DNA of 64,000 bases from NCBI RefSeq assembly GCF_021130785.1, contig NC_060210.1, forward strand, positions 180,904,501-180,968,500, written 5' to 3'. Under the pieces are notes generated by a model that worked only from the letters and a program-made list of their open reading frames with translations, was not told where the DNA came from and made no database searches. Below, in pieces: positions 12,105 to 23,700 of the stretch. The stretch comes from Homalodisca vitripennis. Its lineage: Eukaryota; Arthropoda; Insecta; Hemiptera; Cicadellidae. The position numbers were made by a program, and so were the translations under genes. Position 1 is the first letter of the stretch. Each line of letters starts with the position of its first letter.

Positions 12105-13030
12105 CAACACAAATCCTAACTAATATTAACTAAATGGCAATAATAGCAGTCAATGTAGAAGAAGCTCGAGACCGGTTACAGCTAGATGGGGAATGTTAAA
12201 AGCGGAGAGAGGTGACCAGGCTGTCAGATCAGCTCGAGCCCTCGCACACGATGTACACAGGTGAGTGAACTCCGCAAGGTACTCCTGAACATACATATTA
12301 GAGCTTTACACTATTGCTAAAATTAAAATTAAATTATTTCATAATATTGTTAATAATACGCATTTTAGGTGAAAATTTTATAATTTTTATTTGTCAGCAT
12401 TTTACAAAAAGAAAATAATTCGTTACAAATTTGTATTATTTATTGTAAGAAACATATTCCTAGTTATTTATGTAATAGCAACTATCACTGTAGTTTTATG
12501 TCATATAGAAAACATAATATTACAACGTTTTACTGCTCAATCTTTACTTACATTTCATTTTTTTTTTTACTCACGATTTTTATTTAATGTAAATCTAAAT
12601 GGGTATTTTTATGATCAAATCAATTGTTTTAATTCTATGGCTTTGTCCCACCAGCTTGCGTTTAAACGTATGTAAACCGAATTATTTTTTTTTACTCTTT
12701 CTTGGACTTCTCCGTTAATTGAATAGTCATTTTGTATAACGGGGTTATTTTATATCTACTTTAAATATTTATGGTTAGGCTCTGGGCAACAATTCTTTCG
12801 AGGATGCCAAAGAATTTTAATAACGTAATACACAAAGATTACTTTTCCAACCTTTAAACTTTAATAATTGCCACAAATTTACCCATATGTACTGATTTAC
12901 TTCTATTTATAAATAACAATGATATATACCGTAACTTCAATAGCTCAAGTAGACTGTGTTTGTTAGGAGTCTAGCTGTTTAACACTAATAAACATAAACG
13001 ACTGTTTCTTTGTTCCCTTAGAGAGTAAAA
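11930..13030 (+). repeat. Duplicated segment B, diverged copy of 1480-2490
   Basis: This is the partner of the segment at 1480-2490. It contains the fuller exon-like block at 12150-12262, with GAGAGGTGACCAGGC and GATCAGCTCGAGCCCTCGCA, ending in CACAG|GTGAGTGAACTCC (donor GT at about 12261), and an acceptor-like CGACTGTTTCTTTGTTCCCTTAG ending at about 13021. It lies about 4.9 kb upstream of the serpin signal-peptide exon on the same strand, so a 5' noncoding exon is a reasonable but untested reading. Confidence 0.45.
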
Positions 13031-15630
13031 TCTTTGTTTCTAAGGAATGAATAGCTTCTTTGTGTAGCGGGTGAGAGGAATCTTTATGGTACTAACAACT
13101 AGATAAGCAACAAAAGGCCTGATTTTTCAGTCACGAAGTAAAAGAAAAACATATTGTACTTGTAAAAAGCTTTTCGTGTTTATGTTTTTCCGATCCAACG
13201 GCAAAATAACTGTCATAACTGTCATTAATAACATGCTACTTATTTAAATAAATAAAATGAACTTGCGATAAGAACTAAAGTAAATATGTCTATAATTATT
13301 CGAATTTCAAATTATTTCCGTACTTTTTGTTAAACTTTAACCTATTGTGAACTGTCAATCGTTAAATACCCACAGCCAGTATTACTCAATTTTTATCCTG
13401 TAAACGGTTTTATTAGAGAAAAGGAGTAAAACGGAAATGCCTCATTTTAGGAGAACCTATTAAGACTACATGGAAGATAATTTACAATTTTACAAATTAC
13501 ATTAGTAATGTGTGTGCTTGACGTTAGTAAATAAAATCTTGAAAACATATATTTTGTACTATGTACCGCTGAGTAAATTTCACTTACAGACAAACTGTAT
13601 ACATTGCTATGTAAGAGTGCTATTAAGGTAAATTCTAGTCTTCAACAAAAGATTTAACTGGGTGTCTGAGAGAAAATCACCCTTCTCCGTGGATATTTTT
13701 TTATAAAATAAAAATAATGAAACCCTCTTTAAACGTATACTTTGGAGTAGTTTGATTTGTGAGACGCCCAGCAGCCTCGGAGTTACTGGAGTATTCTTTC
13801 CTCTACTATATATTTGGATCATACTACGTGTTGACTAACCCTCTTAACGTCACCATTAGCCTTTTTTGTACTTCCTAACTTCAAATATTTGTATGGTTCT
13901 CAGTATTAACTATCCTACATTAAAAATATATTTTCTTGGGCGTTGCAGTACGTGTGCTTTTTTCAAAAAAATAATTTGCTATTCGCATTGTTTGAATGTT
14001 GTAGTGTAATTTAAGTGAACAATGTATTCGGATGAAATATATCCTGACAGTTTTAACGAACTAACAAAAGACCTAATTGCGCTATGAGGACCCAAAAGAG
14101 CTAAACCACTATTAAGTTTAACTATTACAATATTGAATAACTCTGTAACTTTTCCACATTTTTATTCATATTAAAATTGTATAAAATATCCAACATTCTT
14201 AATTTAGTACAGGCTCAAAATCACTACTAAGAACAAAACATTTTTTACGCATACATATTATAATTTTTGTATTCCATATTTTACTACCAAAAATATCCAA
14301 TTTAAATACCAATTTTGGCACTGTTTTAGAAAACATTATGCATTTTTAACTCAATTAATATTACTTTACTAAGTAAGTTTAAACGTAAGGCGTGAAATGG
14401 AGAAAATGTATTTACTTTTAAAAATTATCATAAATAGAAATAAATATTCAAAAAATTACACTTTTACCCTATAATGTTTCAATTGTAATGCATATGAATG
14501 TGGCAATTGTTTATTTTATTATGTACACTGTTATAAAGGAAAGTAATGATGTTCGTTAACAGATCATTTATATTCTCTTATCCTTTCACAAACTTCTAAA
14601 CCCATTAGCAAAGAGTTAAACATTTATGTAAAACGTAGAGTTCTTCTCGTAATACGACCATGGTTGACATTCTATCAGTTTTCATCACGTTATATGATTA
14701 TATTTGTAATCGTACGTTTATTATAACTTAGTCAGAATTCAATCAAGGGGCTCTGTCGCAAGGAAATAGGAAACAAACGATTCATTTACCAGAAAAATAT
14801 TAATTAATTTATTTATTCATTCATTCTCATTTAGTCCCTTCAACCATTGCTCACATCTCTTCAGCTGAGTTTTATTAAATTACGTCTCATCATCCATTAT
14901 TTGCTATCGCGTGTTGATGCCGATCCCATGTTAGAATCCAAACAAAGCTCTCCGACCTTTGCGATACTAAAATAGTAAACTAACCAATTATAATTAAAGC
15001 ATAGTAAAAAGCATAGTTAGTATGGTTTTCTTTCTTTTTTGTGTTTAAATCCAATTGAACCAAATAAATTTAGATGTAACATTCTCATGTATCAAAACTG
15101 GATTAGAACTATAAAATATACAAATATTTTCCTTCGTATTTGTAGTTATGTAATGACATAGATACCAATTTATTGTGGTTAAGTCTGGAAATGATCACTA
15201 TCTTTGAACCGTGGAAAGAATAGTAAGCTCTTAGAATATTTTGATTTAATTTAGCAAAATAATATTCCTCGAAAGGAAAAAAAATTTTAATTCTAATCTC
15301 AGTGTCATTATTACACATATTTGGTATTAATAATAGAAGAAAAGTTGTTTAAATGGTAACCAATTAGTATTAATTAACATAAACGTCAAAGTTCCAATCG
15401 AGCAAACTTTAACAAAGAAAGATGTACAACCAATCATTGCTTTTACAACTAGTTAATTAAGAATGATCTATCAATTACACTTGCTTGTTTAAGAACAAAA
15501 CTGTATACTCTTTGTTCCAAAGACAACTACGTAAAATAGTCTCAATATCGAGTTGTTAATTACATGCAATTATCCTCGTGAATTTACGTAATAAATTGTT
15601 ACTATCAATGTTGTAGATCACATTGAAATA
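13031..15630. other. AT-rich DNA, no gene recognised
   Basis: No coding, RNA or repeat feature could be supported. ORFs of 69-71 codons on the - strand (13607-13822, 15109-15318) look like chance. Confidence 0.5.
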
Positions 15631-15778
15631 TCTACAAAGGGTCTTTTCTAATATGTCCCCGCATTCACAAAGATCGTAATTAAAGCGGTTAATTCATTGT
15701 CAATTGAAAAGCGGGAAATCCTGAAACTCTGGTTGGTCACTTTTAACCGACGAATCACGAGTTTGGCCACCTCCTACC

Positions 15779-15817
15779 TATATAAGGTGCGTTTTCCACT
15801 CGTCTTATCTTATCAGT
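15779..15817 (+). promoter_or_regulatory. TATA box plus initiator-like TCAGT inside Merlin
   Basis: TATATAAG at 15779-15786 is followed by an arthropod-type initiator TCAGT at 15813-15817; the spacing, 36 bp from the first T to the A, is slightly longer than the usual 30-32. It lies inside the Merlin element, upstream of its transposase remnant, so it is probably the transposon's promoter. It also points at the serpin array 0.8 kb downstream. Confidence 0.4.
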
Positions 15818-15925
15818 GATAAACGCGCGCCGCTTGATCTGGGCTTGGACTTCGCAAGCTCGAGTTAATTTTTTCCAAGAGCAAGCAGCGCGAAGCGCTG
15901 CGCAGCGGGCAAGCACCGCGTGATC

Positions 15926-16149
15926 TAACCCATTCTGAAAATGTTGTTGATCCTACAACAGGAGCACACACACATAGAATCGAATCACTCTGGGCGTCGG
16001 CAAAACGGCGTAATAGGAACGAATGCGGTACAAGTCGCAACTTGCTAGACTCATACTTGTGTGAGTTTCTGTGGAAACATCGCCACCAAAACACAGGTTT
16101 GTTCGAACAAATCCTGGAGGACATTAAAGCGTTCTGGCCACCAGAATAG
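15926..16149 (+). pseudogene. Merlin (ISXO2/IS1595-type) transposase C-terminus
   Basis: The frame ending in the stop at about 16149 reads DLTHSENVVDPTTGAHTHRI, then ESLWASAKRRNRNECGTSRN, LLDSYLCEFLWKHRHQNTGL and FEQILEDIKAFWPPE. This is the C-terminal segment of the ISXO2-like DDE domain: VDP.TGAHT..IE..W carries the catalytic Glu, and SYL.EF.WR.R and ILEDI...WPP are family hallmarks. The domain's two catalytic Asp residues are missing. The upstream part is replaced by a GC-rich palindromic stretch near 15880-15915. Confidence 0.85.
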
Positions 16150-16555
16150 TACATTATTTTTAACATCTTTCATTACTAATTTGTGTTTTTTCGCATAAAT
16201 GAATAAACTCGTTTTTCAATTGTTTTTGCAAATTATTGTCAAAAACCTAGCTTAACCTAACCTCAATTACCTTTAGAGATTACATTTGTAGCTCTAGTAA
16301 CGTAATCTAACTTATAGAAATTAAAATAGAGAATGCGGGGACATACTAGAAAAGACCCTCTACAAAGTCAGCAACAGACCTTTATAACTTTATAAAGAGA
16401 ATCAAGAATAAATTGATTAATAATACTAGTGACCGCAGGGCCGGCCAACGCAAGAGAAACAATCCGCCGGGTGTTGTAGAGGCCAAAGGACCAACAGATA
16501 TATGCGCAGGTTTAGCTAATACGGAATCGAACAGAGGAAGTTCAGATGTACATAC

Positions 16556-17230
16556 AGGACTGATCTTGAGATGAATATTTGTAGAACATTTCTTATCCTT
16601 AAGTGCCATATTTGCAGGAAGGATGCAAACGCTGGCGGTACTGGTGTTGGCGATGGCCGCGGTGGCGCAGTCCCGAAGTCTTGCAGGAGAAGGACTGATC
16701 TTGAGATGAATATTTGTAGAACATTTCTTATCCTTAAGTGCCATATTTGCAGGAAGGATGCAAACGCTGGCGGTACTGGTGTTGGCGATGGCCGCGGTGG
16801 CGCAGTCCCGAAGTCTTGCAGGAGAAGGACTGATCTTGAGATGAATATTTGTAGAACATTTCTTATCCTTAAGTGCCATATTTGCAGGAAGGATGCAAAC
16901 GCTGGCGGTACTGGTGTTGGCGATGGCCGCGGTGGCGCAGTCCCGAAGTCTTGCAGGAGAAGGACTGATCTTGAGATGAATATTTGTAGAACATTTCTTA
17001 TCCTTAAGTGCCATATTTGCAGGAAGGATGCAAACGCTGGCGGTACTGGTGTTGGCGATGGCCGCGGTGGCGCAGTCCCGAAGTCTTGCAGGAGAAGGAC
17101 TGATCTTGAGATGAATATTTGTAGAACATTTCTTATCCTTAAGTGCCATATTTGCAGGAAGGATGCAAACGCTAGCGGTACTGGTGTTGGCGATGGCCGC
17201 GGTGGCGCAGTCCCGAAGTCTTGCAGGAGA
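16556..17230 (+). repeat. 135-bp tandem array, five copies, spanning the serpin signal-peptide exon border
   Basis: Five head-to-tail units of exactly 135 bp; TGATCTTGAG recurs at 16561, 16696, 16831, 16966 and 17101. By eye the copies are identical except for one A-for-G in the last unit at about 17172. Each unit holds intron sequence, a 3' splice site TATTTGCAG|GAAGG, an ATG (16623, 16758, 16893, 17028, 17163) and codons for MQTLAVLVLAMAAVAQSRS. In the first four units the reading frame stops after 28 codons (first stop at 16707-16709). Only the fifth unit reads on into the serpin. The duplication junction joins GCAGGAGA to AGGACTGATC. Because 135 is divisible by three, several frames stay open on both strands and create long spurious ORFs. 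Confidence 0.95.
16623..17114 (+). CDS. Four identical 28-codon signal-peptide micro-ORFs
   Basis: ORFs start at 16623, 16758, 16893 and 17028, each reading MQTLAVLVLAMAAVAQSRSL followed by AGEGLILR and a stop. The first 16-18 residues are the serpin's own signal peptide. If splicing used the first acceptor (16616-16617), the mRNA would carry all four upstream of the true start; if the last acceptor (17156-17157) is used they are intronic. Whether they are ever translated cannot be judged from sequence. Confidence 0.4.
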
Positions 17231-17312
17231 TGAAGAAGATGTACGTCTGGAGACTCCACCGAGCAACTTCATCGGAGAGGGAACTAACGAGTTGGCGACT
17301 ACTTTACTCCAG
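17158..17312 (+). CDS. Serpin exon 1 (signal peptide and N-terminus)
   Basis: The acceptor TTTGCAG lies at 17151-17157 and the donor is CCAG|GTCAGT (GT at 17313). Coding starts at 17163 and gives 50 codons, phase 0: the signal peptide, then an acidic N-terminus (GDEEDVRLETPP) and helix A (GTNELATTLLQ). This exon begins inside the fifth copy of the 135-bp array, which makes its acceptor one of five identical ones. Confidence 0.85.
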
Positions 17313-20300
17313 GTCAGTATGGAACAGGGAACTTCCACACGTGCTCTCCTGTAGGAACAAGCATTGCGTGATGTTGCATCTCTATGATGTCGCATAGCTT
17401 ATTAAATTACTGTTACCTAGAAACATTTAATTACATTTAATTTTGTACATGAGTATATATTCTTTGAGTATGCTTTATTTTTAAAATATGGGCAAACAGA
17501 ATACAACAAAGCTTATTTAAAACGAATTAAATTCACTAAAAACTGTGACAATTGATTCCGACGCAGTTCCGATTGTTATCCTATTATCTGGAGAGCGATA
17601 GTAGCAATATATTTAATCCGTCAGCTTGGCAATCCTCATAAACCAATAACAGCATTTTGAACATTTTTCATCGTTATGTGTTGCAGAAAAGTATAGCAAT
17701 ACGTTTCGAGGATTATATTTTGCAATTCATTTAATAAATTCTTTTACAGATTAGAGTGTTTTGTTCAGAACCAAATGACTTAATAAATAACTACTTCATG
17801 CAGGTGAATTAATACATGAACACTCGCCTTCGGCTCGCTGGGGGCTACGCCCCCAGGCCCCCAAAGTAAACGCTTGCAAATTCGGGGATAAGCGGAATTC
17901 GGTGACTGGTTAAGTCCGGACATTAAGTAAATGACAAGGGATTTAAAAATTGACCTTTTTCATAGATTTTTTTCCGGATTCGTAAAAACTTTTGACTTTG
18001 AGGGCATTTTGCGGTTAAACCGTTAGAGATACGACAAAAAGTGACTGGACCTTTCTTGTTGGAAATTTAATTTTGTCTTTCGATTGTGTCCTCAGATCTG
18101 ATCTACGACCTATGGTTTAGCCAGAAATGAGCTCGGGAGAAAAGTCTGCACGGGTCAGCTATCTTGAATTGTTTAGTATAAACATAATAAAAACCGAACT
18201 CAAGGCAGTATTTTAAGTCGAACAGGGGGTTTAATATCACCAGGAGACTATCTAGTCAAGGCGAGAAATTCCCTGGGTGGGTGATTAATGTTAAGGAGGT
18301 TAAGACAAGAGGGGGTTTAATTTCGTCAGGATATTGTCTGGTCATATGAACAAATTCCCAGGGGGGGTTAACGTTACCGGGGGATAAGTCTCCAGGGGGT
18401 TATCTGGTCATACCAGGATCTTCCCAGGGGGGGGGGTTAAGAGATTTGGTGACTGGTAAAATTCGGACATGAGGTCATGGCAGGAAATTCCCTGGGGGGG
18501 TTTAATGTTACCAGGGGGGTTAACACATCAGGGGGTTGAATGTACAGGAGGTTATCAGGTCATACCAGGAAATCCCCGGGGGGGGGGTTAATATTACCGG
18601 GGGTTAATGACACACTTGGGCCTTTTTTAGAGGGTATTGTGTCTGTGAACATAATAAATATTCCTCTGTCCCTATCTACTATTGACGCTTAGCTAACGCT
18701 CAGCCAACTCCCGAAGTCACTGAACCTTTTCTGTAGATCACGTGATTTCCTAAATCCCGTTTAAAATTTGTTTTGAGTTACGACCAACCGTTTAGCCGCT
18801 ATCAAGCCCGGAATGTAAATTTTTAGGCGAAAATGTCCAATATTTTCACTTAATCGCGTTTTGCGGTCAAACTAAGGGAAATATAGTAAAAAGTCACTGG
18901 ACCTTTTTTGTAGGTCATCTTATTTCCTAAATAAAACGTTAGTCTTATTTTGACCTCCGACCAATGGTTTCGCCGCTATCGACCCCAAAAACAAAAGTTT
19001 CGCGTAAAAGTTACAACAAAATTGTACATAATCACGTTTTTCGGCCAACATTATACTCTTGTTACATCTTCACTAAGAATATGAAGCTCATATTTCTCAG
19101 TTTAATTTATTTAGAGTTACTCTTGAGATATCGTACCCACACTGTGACGATTTCATTCCAAGTGAAGTTTATGTCCTAGTGATATATCAGAATTTCCACG
19201 TCTGATATGATGTTTTTCCCTTCATCCACTACAGACGCAAGTTCACGATTGTATATTATTAAAGACCAACTACATTAATCTGTACAAAATATATTGTAAA
19301 CATGTTATGAAGAAGGTAGGAGATTTGTCAACGTTGAAGGCCTGGAATACTCCTGACTGTAATAAAATGGAAATTCAATATTCAGACGTTTACACATTAT
19401 TCAAGCGCCTCGAAATTGCATCGCTGCAACGGAGCATTTGATGCATACAAATATTGCACCATCTGTGCACTTGAAAGACGTCATTCCGAAACTAGAAAAT
19501 GCATTTTTTATATTGTAGGTGTTCGTAAAAAATTAACTCCTTCGGAAATGATCTTAGTTTACCGGGGTTCTATGTTGTATAATGGTTAATCTAAACGGTG
19601 TTAAACAAAATGTCAGACCCTTGGAGTATGGCATGGTTTCAAAACCGTAAATTACCTGTATGCCTGTGCAGATATTACTATTTTGTTTGTTACAAATGAC
19701 TAGTCTTTGTATTACGAATCACTCGATGTTTTTGCGAATTTAATTACAATTCAATTATTTGTCCTACTCTGCACAATTGGGGTACACAGTGTTCAATTCT
19801 GAGCACCTCCACAAGCTGTTTGGCACAGTTTATTTATTCCAATCTAATTAGAACACATGCCCTGAGGAAAGTTTCACCGTTACTCTACTTTCGCCCGATA
19901 CTGCCACTTATATCGGATCAGCCGGGAGAGATTTGTTGGCGACGTAGTCACCGGTTATATTTACCGGAGAGAGGGCTGAGCTGGTGTAACGACCCGGTAT
20001 CAATGTCAATGGCACTGCCAGGCTAATGGGCGCCTGCGGCCACACTCCTGCAGAGGTTACTAACCTGAACCTGCACAACCCGCCATCCCACCCGCAGGCA
20101 GAACAACACGCTAGTGATACACGCCATTTTAGTTGAATATTTTATATAACTTGCTGGAAAGTCGGAAAGTGCGTGTCTTTTTTAATTCAATAAAACGAAA
20201 ATTTGGTTATCACAACATATGCGAACTTAGATATTTATCTATTACAACGTGGCGAGTGTAGATTATTTTAAATTTTTACAACAGTTGTAACTACAATAAT

Positions 20301-20703
20301 CAAAGACCAACAGTTTATAATTAAAGTTTTCCTTAATCAGTGAATTTCATTAGTGAATAATCACTAACATTTCATTGCTTCAGCTTGGGTCAAGGTAGAA
20401 CAAAACCATTATAATTTCTTAAGCGTAGTTGATCGAGCTGGCAGTTGCAAAATTAAATAAGAGTACCGACATAATAAAAAGGATATAATGTAGAAAAAAG
20501 TCAGTCCGGGTACAATATTTTGCTCAACTATATATATAGCACCCTTCATCAGAAACACACTGATTTAATAAAACATAGAAACTGAACTCAAACCAAGAAT
20601 TAAAAACATAACAAAAAAATTTCTGTGAACTCGAAAATTAAAACATGAACACTGGTTTTTCTGTTTTGTTTAATTTTTAAACTACTTGGAAGAGTATTGA
20701 AGC

Positions 20704-20770
<67 letters not shown>

Positions 20771-23700
20771 CATTTAAATTATTATATCAAGACAAAATAT
20801 TAATGTTTCTTAAAATTATAATTTAATTCAATAATGATAATTCTTGTTATAATTAGTAAATTTCGAATATAACAGTACAATATTAAACCATAGATGAAAA
20901 GTAGTTCAAGTGAAGCTACGTGTTTGTCCATAATATTAATTTAAGTTATCTGATGAATTAACGAAATCTTCTGTTGGGCCAATTCCAGATTTACAAGATG
21001 AAAGTAAATAATAATGAGTAATTTAGCCAAAGGGAACTCCCTTCGATCGTAGAGTTTAACTTGCTGCTTCAAAGGGATAATAAGATCGCTTTGATCAGAT
21101 TCTTAAGATACGGTACTAAAATTTTGTTACGTTAGTTCCTAAACCCTTTTTATATGACATTTACTATAATCAATGAAATACAAATGAAATTAATTTTATT
21201 GCATAACTAGTTTCCAGTTTAGACCAACAAATCCGGTATGGAAAGTGGAGATAAAGTAAACAATACTTAAAATTAATTATACGATTATTAATAAGAGATA
21301 AAGATGTTATGACGTTGGAAACCAGTGAGGAGACTAAATTAAACTACATTAAATTTAAATATCTTTATTTGAGGTAGAGTTGTTTTAGCCTCTTCCACTG
21401 AATGTCAAGATATCATGCACCCTCGTATGAACAATATTATTAAAATTTACTCACAAACGAAAGAACATACGCACCACAAATTAAGATACTCAATTTAATT
21501 TATAAGTTACGTTTACTATAGTTAAGAAAACTTTAAAAAAATTTAAATAATATATTAACATATTAAATCATAATTACTATAGTATATTATTTAAATTAAT
21601 ACACACTTCTACTTAGTTAAACTAAAAACTTTAATTAATTTACAAATACATCATCTTATATCATCTTTTATATAACCATATAATAAACTCTATATGGTTA
21701 TCTTGTACGAGTGTCACTATTAAAAAATAATGTAAATTTAGAACTGCAATTAGAAGTTTGAGCATCCCATAGCTTATCCTTCCTTCCACTAAATTTAACG
21801 TATCTAAATATTTCCTTTAAAATATAGATTTTAGGCACCATATTCTATGTTACGTCGCTGCGTGTTACCGGTAAAGTATACAATCACGTGTTTGACCTTG
21901 ATCCACTCTGCTGAACTCTAATATAAAATCTGTACGATAGGGGTTCGTAGAGGAGGAGAAGGACTTCGTGTTTTCGCCGTTGGGCTATTCCGTGGTGCTC
22001 GCAATCATGGCGGAAGGAGCGCGAGGCGAGACCCGCAATCAACTGGTGGCCGCATTGCGCCTGCCTGAGGACACATACGCCGTTCGCCAAAACTACAAAA
22101 TGATCCTGGAGTCCATGAAGGTATTTGCTTAAGACAATGGACTGTTAATGCCATCAAGCTTCTTGTATTGAGTGTTGCCTGTGATGCGTTGTCGATGAAA
22201 CCTCTATTTGTTAAACTAAAATAATCATACCACCGATCATTTGAATTATTTTATGTAAAACATTGATTTACTGTTTACGTAATATCTATGTTTCAGCATT
22301 TTAGAATAATGATAAATTAAAAGTTTTTTTAATTTAACTATGAATGAGAATGTGCATATTTAATTACCGGTATTGTCTTAAAATGCTGATATTTTAAATT
22401 GCCTCAGTAAATGTCAGACAATTATTTATTTTATGTCTTTATTCCTAATTTACTTATGAAGTCCACATATCTATTTTAGGATAGGTGGTCCATAAATAAA
22501 CCAGAATTCAAGAACTGGTTTTATGTGTATAAGAACTACACCGTTGATGAAAAATATAAAACAATCCTGTTGGAAAACTACTTAACAGAAGTAAAACATG
22601 TTGAGAAGGTCAGTTACGATTTGGACTTTGACAGTGAAGAGAGTGTGGAAGAAAAAGTAGGTGTGACAGAGAAAGATGTGGAGAAGGAGACTGAAGTTGC
22701 CTCAGAAGAGTCAAGAGAGTTAGAAGTATCAAGAGTGGAGGAAGGTACTCCATCAGTGTTTGATGCCAGTAAGGATGTGGCGACAGCACTCACAGCTAAT
22801 CGTATCCTGGATAGTGACAGCCCAGGTAAAAATTGTTACAGTGTTTTACAAATCCTTCTTAAATATTATAAAAATAATTATATCTTAAACCTAAAATCTT
22901 AAGTATAATTGTTGTACTAAATGAATAATATGTTTTTAAGTTCATATAAATAATTCTTCAAGAAAATTGTTAACCACCTCAGCAGCTCCATTAAAAAATT
23001 TAACCTGAATTGTGCAGCAAAGAGCATTTCATACTGTAAACATTTAAATTGAACATTTTGACTATATCTTTATCTTTTATCAATATTATTAGGATATTGG
23101 CTATTTTTTATAATGTAGGATTATTAAGATTATTGTTATTTGTTTAAAATCTACTTTAAAATCCAATTATACTAAAAAATTATTGTTATTTTAAAAAAAA
23201 TATTTGTTTACTTTTAAATACCCATCACAAAGAATCAGTCATTACAACTAGACAAAAATAAAAGTTGTTTAGATCCTATGATAACTTGCAGGTTTCTTAG
23301 TCACTGGACCACTGAGATATCATTCAATAACTCTCCGATATTAACAAAAACACACAAACTATCCATACTCATTTTGAAGATCCATCATCGCCTACAAAGG
23401 GTTAGGATCAATATCTTAAAGTTTTGGAATATTTCTTTTCTACACATGACCCAAAGCTTCATAGTATGCATTAGGAACAATGAAACTCTCCTGCGTATTA
23501 CAAAATTCTACTAATTAATGATAATATAAAATTATCTACACAGTGTAAAGAAAAAGTGCTATCTGAAATTTAGTTGCTTAAACCATTTTCTCGTTTATTT
23601 TAATATACGGTTACCTATATAGTGTAATAATACGTCTGAAAACATATACTTTGCTTTATGAAAAGTGTTAAAAGTGTCTTTTAGTTTAGAATCATTGAAA

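Larger units (their letters stand above)
15639..16358 (+). mobile_element. Merlin DNA transposon, internally deleted
   Basis: The element is bounded by 27-28 bp terminal inverted repeats, GGGTCTTTTCTA(A/G)TATGTCCCCGCATTC in sense at the left and inverted at the right. It is flanked by a perfect 8-bp target duplication TCTACAAA (15631-15638 and 16359-16366). The interior encodes the C-terminus of an IS1016/ISXO2-type transposase on +. An 8-bp duplication and this transposase type define Merlin. At 720 bp it is too short for an intact transposase gene, so it is non-autonomous. Confidence 0.9.

Noticed and set aside
15779..15817. Serpin core promoter
   Set aside because: The TATA/initiator pair lies within the Merlin element and upstream of its transposase remnant, so transposon ownership is the simpler reading; kept only as a low-confidence site.
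16571..17233. 220-codon + strand ORF made of five 45-residue repeats
   Set aside because: It runs in a different frame from the serpin signal peptide, crosses the splice acceptors and has no recognisable domain.
16382..17395. 337-codon ORF on the - strand with internal repeats, and a 247-codon ORF in another - frame
   Set aside because: Both exist only because the 135-bp array has a period divisible by three. The + strand reading with splice site, start and signal peptide explains the sequence.
22525..22902. Stand-alone acidic protein of 125 codons
   Set aside because: It is exon 3 of the serpin; the first 101 codons join in phase with exons 2 and 4, and the rest is intron read-through.
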